Shown here one piece after another: positions 8,282 through 13,256 of a stretch of 13,256 bases of DNA. Numbering within the stretch: the first letter of the stretch is position 1; every line of letters begins with the position of its first letter. The notes below the pieces were generated by a model. It made no database searches. It worked only from the letters and a program-made list of their open reading frames with translations, and was not told where the DNA came from. The position numbers and the translations under genes are program-made. Location: NCBI GenBank assembly GCA_031278855.1, contig JAITJR010000002.1, positions 1 through 13,256 of the forward strand, written 5' to 3'. Source of the stretch: Mycoplasmataceae bacterium (lineage in GTDB: Bacteria > Bacillota_I > Bacilli_A > Mycoplasmatales > Mycoplasmoidaceae).

Positions 8282-8824
8282 ATGCATAAAGATGTGCAGC
8301 GCGTTTTAGTAGATAATAGAACCATTAAACAAAAAGTTCGTAAATTAGCTAATGTTATTAATAAAGATTACAAACATAAAAAGCCGATACTAATCGGCAT
8401 ACTAAAAGGCTGCTTACCATTTTACAATGAATTATTTTTGCAATTAACTTGTGATCCAACCATGGACTTTATGATCGTCTCAAGTTATGCTGGTGTTCGT
8501 GCTCAAAATGTTAAAATTGTGGCTGATTTACGACAAAATATTGCCAAACGTCACGTTGTAATTGTTGAAGATATTGTGGACACAGGCAAAACTTTAGAAC
8601 GCATTATCGCCATCTTGAAATTACGTAAACCAGCTTCAATTAAAGTCGTTTGTCTATTGGATAAACCAAATTGTCGGATTGGTAATTTTAAACCAGATTA
8701 CACTTGTTTTAAAATTGATCCAGTGTTTGCAATCGGTTATGGGCTGGACTATAATGAACGATATCGTAATTTGCCATACATTGGTGAATTAAAAAAACTT
8801 ATATATGCTAAAATGAGTAAGTAA
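8282..8824 (+). CDS. hpt: Hypoxanthine(-guanine) phosphoribosyltransferase
   Basis: 180 residues, the usual size. It transfers phosphoribosyl from PRPP to hypoxanthine or guanine, giving IMP or GMP. This is cytoplasmic purine salvage, vital in Mollicutes, which lack de novo purine synthesis. Visible motifs are ILKG at residues 40-43 (pyrophosphate loop), SSYA at 67-70 (start of the mobile loop), and the PRPP-binding signature VVIVEDIVDTGKTL at 92-105, with acidic E96 and D97. LLDKP is at 125-129 (purine site), and the end reads FAIGYGLDYNERYRNLPYIG. K121 precedes the VVCLLDK strand. The mobile loop is about two residues shorter than the common SSYGxxTxSSG form and lacks its second Ser pair. 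The start is fixed by a strong ribosome site. The stop overlaps the ftsH start (TAATG), the conserved hpt-ftsH arrangement. The protein has no Trp, so TGA does not affect it. Confidence 0.95.
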   Translation: MHKDVQRVLVDNRTIKQKVRKLANVINKDYKHKKPILIGILKGCLPFYNELFLQLTCDPTMDFMIVSSYAGVRAQNVKIVADLRQNIAKRHVVIVEDIVDTGKTLERIIAILKLRKPASIKVVCLLDKPNCRIGNFKPDYTCFKIDPVFAIGYGLDYNERYRNLPYIGELKKLIYAKMSK

Positions 8825-8826
8825 TG
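8822..8826 (+). promoter_or_regulatory. TAATG stop-start overlap coupling hpt and ftsH
   Basis: The last A of the hpt stop is the first base of the ftsH ATG. No Shine-Dalgarno sequence precedes it, so ftsH translation probably depends on ribosomes finishing hpt. This ties the amounts of the two proteins together. Confidence 0.7.
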
Positions 8827-11100
8827 AAAAATCACAATAATCTAAATCGCTTTGCTGAAGAAGTAAAAGAGGATCATACACAACCTAAAGGCACACCTAG
8901 TAATAATCGTAGTAACGATGTAGTCGATCCTGAAGAGAAGACCCGATTACGTACTAAAATTTTTAAATGAGTTGGAGTCATTTTAATCTTAGGAGTAATG
9001 GCAGTTATTGTTTATTTTGCTTGTTTTGCTGGGAATGCTACTAAAATCAACCCTGCTAACGCTACAGCCACCTCTTTCTATTTAACGGATGGATCAGATG
9101 GTGATCATAAAACTTTAAACATTAAATCAAATCAAGCTGCCAAAGATCCGTATAAAATTCCGAACTTAGATGTACGAAAAGGATACGAACCTAACAACAA
9201 TAATTTAATCTGATCAAATCCTTATATTGCTAATGCTGGCGGATATAGTATTTGATTGGTTTATGCTAAAACTACTGCTGGCAATATTTGTTTTTACGTC
9301 AACGAAGCATTGTATGAAGGGGTTGCTAATTATTACATTGGACCTGTTGATAATGGTGATCAAAGTACAAGCAAACTTCCAATGAGCACGAAAGACCAAT
9401 CAAATGATATTGGTGATTTGATTGGCTATTCGATTAACAGCAACATGTCAATTGCACAGCAATCACCATGGTTATCGTTTTTCTTAAATTTAATGCCAAC
9501 AATTTTATTGTTACTTGTGATGTTGTGGATTATGAATCGAGCAATGCGCATGCAAGGCGGCGGACAAGGCGATGAAGGATCTATTTTTGGCATCGGCAAG
9601 TCTCAAGCTAAACTCGCTCAATCTAATGTTAAGTTCAGCGATGTGGCCGGAATTGAAGAAGAAAAAGCTGAGTTAATTGAAATTGTAGATTACTTAAAAA
9701 ATCCAGATAAGTATGCAGCGATGGGTGCAAGGACTCCGCGTGGAGTTATTCTTTACGGTCCGCCAGGTACTGGCAAAACATTATTAGCAAAAGCTGTCGC
9801 TGGCGAGGCTCGTGTACCGTTCTTTCAAGTTTCAGGTTCAGCATTTGAAGATATGTTAGTAGGTGTTGGGGCTAAGCGTGTACGTGATTTATTTACCAAA
9901 GCTAAAAAAGCGGCTCCTTCCATTATTTTTATTGATGAATTAGACTCAGTTGCTTCCAAACGTGGTAAATTTGATGTCGCTGGCGGGGGTGGTAGCGGTT
10001 TGGCAGATCAAACAATCAACCAATTGTTAGCCGAAATGGATGGTTTTAGCACTAAGACTGGCGTAGTTGTAATGGCGGCAACTAACCGTTTAGATGTTTT
10101 AGACGAAGCTATTCTCCGTCCAGGACGTTTCGATCGTCACATTCAAGTTAACTTACCTGATATTAGAGAACGTGAAGCGATTTTAAAAATTCACTCTCGC
10201 AACAAAAATCTATCTGCGAAAGTTCATTTAGAAGATATCGCTAGACGAACACCAGGTTTTTCAGGAGCTCAATTAGAAAATGTATTAAATGAAGCAACAT
10301 TATTAGCGGTACGAATGGGAAAATCAGCGATTGGCATGAGTGAAATTGATGAGGCGATCGACCGTGTGATTGCAGGTCCTGCCAAGAAATCAAGAATTAT
10401 CACAGATAACGAAAAGAAGCAGATTGCTTATCATGAGGCTGGACATGCATTGGTTGGTTTACATACTCCAGGTAGTGATGTCGTGGAAAAAATTACTATC
10501 ATCCCGAGAGGCCAAGCTGCTGGATATACGCTATCCACTCCTGAAAAACAAGAAATTCACATTCAAAAGAAGTCTGATTTGTTATCAATCGTAACTGCCA
10601 TCTTGGGTGGTCGAGCGGCTGAAGAAGTAATTTATGGTAAATCCGAAATATCTACAGGTGCAGCAAACGATCTATTCAAAGTAACTAATATCGTAAGATC
10701 AATGGTAACCCAATTGGGTATGACCGATTTAGGGATGACACAATACATTCCAAGTGAAGGTCAAGTTAATCCATATGCGGCGAAATTATATTCTGAACAA
10801 ACTGCTCAAAAAATTGATCAGCAAATTAATAGTTTAATTGATGAGCAATACCAAAAAGCGAAAGTTATTATTGAGCATAATCGTAAGGAATTAGATTTGA
10901 TTGTTGAAGCTCTAATCTTGTTAGAAACTATTGTGAAGAACCAAATTGATTACATTCATAAAAATCTCAAGTTACCTAAAGAAGCTGTTGATAAAAAAAT
11001 ACAAAATGAAAAATTGGCTGCCGAAAAACATGAACAAAAATTAGCTGAAAAGGAAGACAAAGTAAAAAGTCCTGCCAAGAAAGAAGAACCGCCTAAATAA
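8824..11100 (+). CDS. ftsH: ATP-dependent zinc metalloprotease FtsH
   Basis: 758 residues. A membrane-bound hexameric AAA+ protease that pulls misfolded or short-lived membrane and soluble proteins through its ring for cleavage. The start at 8824 needs three TGA Trp codons (8968, 9211, 9253); starting later would lose the first membrane segment. Order: hydrophilic cytoplasmic tail 1-48; membrane helix 49-71; external domain to about 215; second helix 216-238; AAA+ domain with Walker A GPPGTGKT (312-319), Walker B IIFIDE (D371, E372) and second region of homology ending RPGRFDR; peptidase with HEAGH (H537, E538, H541) and third zinc ligand D616 in TGAANDL. A charged Lys/Glu tail ends the protein. 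The pore loop reads M-L-V-G-V-G, with Leu345 where most FtsH have Phe. Both the N-terminal tail and the external domain are longer than in E. coli. The gene overlaps hpt and is followed 16 bases later by pnuC. Confidence 0.97.
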
Positions 11101-11116
11101 TTTTGTCCTTTGAGTT

Positions 11117-11977
11117 ATGAAGTTAAGTAGTAAAATTGCCAAATTAAATTTTGATGTTAGGAATAAATTTTTCCAAATTTATAATGATGGGATTTTACGT
11201 GCTCCACGTAAGTGATGACAACATATTTACATCATTTATCATTGAACTATTTTTGAGCAGGTATTATTTTTGGTTAACTTTGCGACAGCGTTAGCCATTG
11301 GCATCTATAGTTTTGTGAATCCAGCATCGGTAGGAACAAGCAGTAATACCCTAAATTATATTATTGCTACCGTATCATTAGTCGGTAATGTTACTGACAT
11401 TATGTCAATTATTTTGTCTAGCAAGAAAAGAATATCTACTTTCACTTGAGGAGTGATTGCTTGCGGAACATTAGGAGTTTCATCGCTTTTAATGGGGGCG
11501 GTAGGAACTGGTATTGTCTATGTAATCGTACAATTACCAATGCAATTTATCGGATTTTACTTATGAAGACGACAATCGGTTAATAAAATTCAAGTTGAAC
11601 CCAAAAAAATGAAATGGTGAATGATCTTATTATTTGTTACCATCATTTTAGCATTAACTACTGGTTTTTATTTCTTAGAAAAAATGCCTAGTTTTCAAGA
11701 ATTTTGGAATGGTTATAGTGATCAAATTCAAGATAGTCCTGTTGTATGGTTTTGTGATTCATTAGATTTAGTTTTGGGTACAGCTGGAATGATTTTGATG
11801 GTAATGGTTTTTAAAGAGCAATGAATTATTTGAATTATTTTAGACATCACGATGATTGTATTATTTTCAGTCAACACGCAGCCGCAAATGATTGCTTTAG
11901 CAGTAACTAGTCTTATTAATAGTATTTATGGCGTATGAAATTGACGTCACGAAACCAAATTAAAGGACTATGAATAA
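11117..11977 (+). CDS. pnuC: PnuC-family nicotinamide riboside/NMN transporter, copy 1
   Basis: 286 residues with about eleven TGA Trp codons. An integral membrane protein with about seven hydrophobic helices. PnuC proteins carry nicotinamide riboside (or nicotinamide mononucleotide) into the cell by facilitated diffusion for NAD synthesis. The family shows in the closing INSIYGVWNWR, in the LD-x(18)-KEQWIIWIILD pair of helices, and in the internal FYLWRRQSVNKIQ. The N-terminal 40 residues are a basic cytoplasmic segment (MKLSSKIAKL...RAPRKWW). The start ATG at 11117 has no clear ribosome site, 16 bases after ftsH, so reinitiation is likely. The end overlaps the next gene by 8 bases. Substrate cannot be told from sequence; riboside is the usual one. 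Confidence 0.88.
11962..11967 (+). promoter_or_regulatory. Ribosome binding site for the second pnuC, inside the first
   Basis: AAAGGA lies within the last codons of the first pnuC, only 2 bases before the ATG at 11970. This is unusually tight, so coupling to the upstream gene probably helps initiation. Confidence 0.4.
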
Positions 11978-12722
11978 GCAATGGCATAAAAAAATCTTAT
12001 TTTTTTGGGAATGGAATCGATTAGAGAAAATATTATTACTAGCTAATTTTATTGTCACTTTTACCCTCTTAATTTACCAGTGTGCGACTGGTAAAGCGAG
12101 TGACTGAAAAACTTTTGTGGCTTTCTTAGCTAACATTTGTAATATCGTGAGCGTAATTCTAGCAACCAAAAAACATGTTAGTTGTTTTATTTGAGGTCTT
12201 TTGGCGGTAATTGGCTTTGGCGGTGTTGCCTATGGATCATACGTAATGGGGAACGTTATTTTGTATTGAATCTTTTATATTCCAGCTCAATTGATTGCTT
12301 TATATTTATGACGCAAAAATTCACTTAATAAAATTCAAGTAAACCCGACTACCATTAAGGGTTGGCAAGTTGTTGTTTCGGGTGTTGCTGCCATTGGCTT
12401 TATTGCTTTATTTTCGTGGTTGGAAACATTGCAGCAATTTCAAAGCTTTTGATATCATGATAAACCGATTAGTTATTCGACTTTTACTTTTATTTTAGAT
12501 GCCGCAGTATTAGTTTTATCAATCGTAATGACTGTGTTTACTTGATGTCGTTTTAAAGAAAGATGATTTGTTTCAATATTAGTGGATATATGTCAAATTG
12601 CTTTGTGAAGTGCGATTATTTACCATAATGGTATTAATGACATTAGTGCTTGAATTATGGTGGTATCATCAATCACTATGATGGTAAGTGCAATTTATGG
12701 TGTCTTTAATTGACAAAAGTAG
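11970..12722 (+). CDS. pnuC: PnuC-family transporter, copy 2 (tandem paralog)
   Basis: 250 residues with about ten TGA Trp codons; the stop is TAG at 12720-12722. About seven hydrophobic helices. It aligns along its length with the preceding gene: LYLWRKNSLNKIQVNP against FYLWRRQSVNKIQVEP, then QFQSFW against SFQEFW, LD-x-x-VLVLSIVM against LDLVLGTAGMILM, KERWFVSILVD against KEQWIIWIILD, and the family ending AIYGVFNWQ against SIYGVWNWR. It has a shorter N-terminal tail than copy 1. The two arose by tandem duplication and have diverged greatly, so they may differ in substrate (for example nicotinamide riboside against another vitamin, since PnuT and PnuX relatives carry thiamine or riboflavin). 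Start 11970 gives an 8-base overlap with copy 1, and the neighbouring ATG at 11981 is out of frame. Confidence 0.85.
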
Positions 12723-12759
12723 AGTAAAATATTACCGCTAATTGAAAAAAAGAGGAATC
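12723..12759 (+). other. 37-base gap before the flavodoxin gene, with its ribosome binding site
   Basis: This and the 34 bases before hpt are the two longest non-coding gaps between genes. It contains AGAGGA at 12751-12756, 3 bases before ATG 12760, which sets that start. An in-frame TTG at 12742 could add six residues but has no site ahead of it. No clear promoter or hairpin is present. Confidence 0.55.
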
Positions 12760-13221
12760 ATGAAAGACAGAATAATAATCGTTTATCAATCAAAAGCCAA
12801 AACTGGCAACACAAAACATATTGCACAGCAAATTGCTGCTCAGTTAAAATGCGAAGCTGTGGATATAGCTTTGAATCCAAAAATTAATTTAGAACAATAT
12901 AACCTTGTCGGCTTCGGTAGTGGAATATATTTTTGAAATTTTGGTTGAAAACTAAAAAAGTGAATTAAAAATATTCAATGATCTAGTGCGGAAGCTTGTA
13001 AACCGGAAGCGTTTGTATTTTCAACTCAAGGTGCCAAGAAAGCTAATTGAATTCACGCTAGATTTAATCGATTTCTAGAAAAGAAAGCTGGCATTACTGT
13101 TATTTCAGGATGAGCATGTCAAGCTACCAAGGCCAAAACTCCTGAAGCTTTAAGTAACTTAAATGAGTGACTTGGCACTAAGATCAAATTACCAGATCCT
13201 AACGCTGTTAATAAAAATTAA
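12760..13221 (+). CDS. Flavodoxin-like FMN protein
   Basis: 153 residues with seven TGA Trp codons. The start follows AGAGGA. It opens with a hydrophobic strand (IIIVYQSKAKTGNT, residues 5-18), where the loop ending T15-G-N-T18 is the phosphate-binding loop of flavodoxins. The helix KHIAQQIAAQL follows, and then LVGFGSGIYFW, the second flavin loop and strand. Next comes an aromatic, basic helix (WKLKKWIKNIQW), a strand AFVFSTQGA and an ending near ISGWACQ. Length and order match single-domain flavodoxins, closest in style to the Flavodoxin_5/protoporphyrinogen-oxidase-like group rather than classic electron-carrier flavodoxins. It is probably cytoplasmic, binding FMN and passing electrons to an unknown partner. 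It lies 37 bases after the pnuC pair; one downstream possibility is redox chemistry tied to NAD supply, but that is inference. No gene symbol is safe. Confidence 0.82.
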
Positions 13222-13256
13222 AGATATTTAGCCACCGTGGTATTTATTTAGTTCAT
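13222..13256 (+). other. Right-edge non-coding remnant
   Basis: 35 bases after the flavodoxin stop. A short inverted stretch around GCCACCGTGGT can pair only 4-5 bases with a tiny loop, so I do not call a terminator. No gene start is visible on either strand. Confidence 0.5.

Noticed and set aside
12710..12735. TTGACA followed by TAAAAT/TATTAC, a possible promoter for the flavodoxin gene
   Set aside because: Spacers are 9 or 14 bases, too short for a normal promoter, and TTGACA is explained by the codons for Asn-Trp-Gln at the end of the second pnuC.
13228..13250. Inverted stretch GCCACCGTGGT as a terminator
   Set aside because: The stem is only 4-5 pairs with a one- to three-base loop, and no clear uninterrupted T-run follows.

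Overview
The window comes from a wall-less bacterium (class Mollicutes) that reads TGA as tryptophan (genetic code 4). Under the standard code nearly every gene breaks into short pieces. With TGA=Trp, ten long, clean reading frames appear, all on the + strand. TGA falls at expected Trp positions, for example before the first membrane segment of FtsH and in the closing Trp of each PnuC protein. The DNA is AT-rich but not extreme (by eye in the mid-30s % GC), and CGG codons occur. The genus cannot be fixed from this sequence.

The layout is a gapless head-to-tail array. (1) 3-1640: C-terminal part of a secreted-type protein made of repeated beta-rich modules; its start lies outside the window. 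(2) 1657-2742: shorter paralog with a signal peptide, one copy of the same module and the same kind of C-terminal domain. (3) 2754-4031: third signal-bearing surface-type protein, unrecognised. (4) 4049-7144: 1031-residue surface-type protein with eight tandem Ig-like repeats of about 95 residues. (5) 7165-8247: lysine-rich protein of four 68-residue helical repeats ending in two membrane helices. (6) 8282-8824: hpt, hypoxanthine phosphoribosyltransferase. (7) 8824-11100: ftsH, membrane AAA+ zinc protease. (8, 9) 11117-11977 and 11970-12722: two tandem paralogs of the nicotinamide riboside/NMN transporter PnuC. (10) 12760-13221: a flavodoxin-like protein. The last 35 bases hold no recognisable feature. 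No non-coding gap exceeds 38 bases, so no stretch above 300 bases lacks a gene. I saw no rRNA, tRNA, mobile element or CRISPR array.

The spacing (overlaps or gaps of 11-37 bases) and the absence of a convincing terminator suggest one long transcript. The right half is housekeeping: purine salvage (hpt), membrane proteolysis (ftsH), uptake of NAD precursors (two pnuC) and a flavin electron carrier. The hpt-ftsH pair is an old conserved neighbourhood in Firmicutes and Mollicutes. The left half looks lineage-specific: four exported modular proteins and a membrane-anchored basic coiled-coil protein. The two repeat families (genes 1-2 and gene 4) share a pattern reminiscent of the He_PIG/Ig-like fold, so they may be divergent versions of one building block. 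This left block, joined to ftsH, is the part most likely to be an undescribed system, perhaps a surface or adhesion apparatus with its own internal scaffold; that role is inference.
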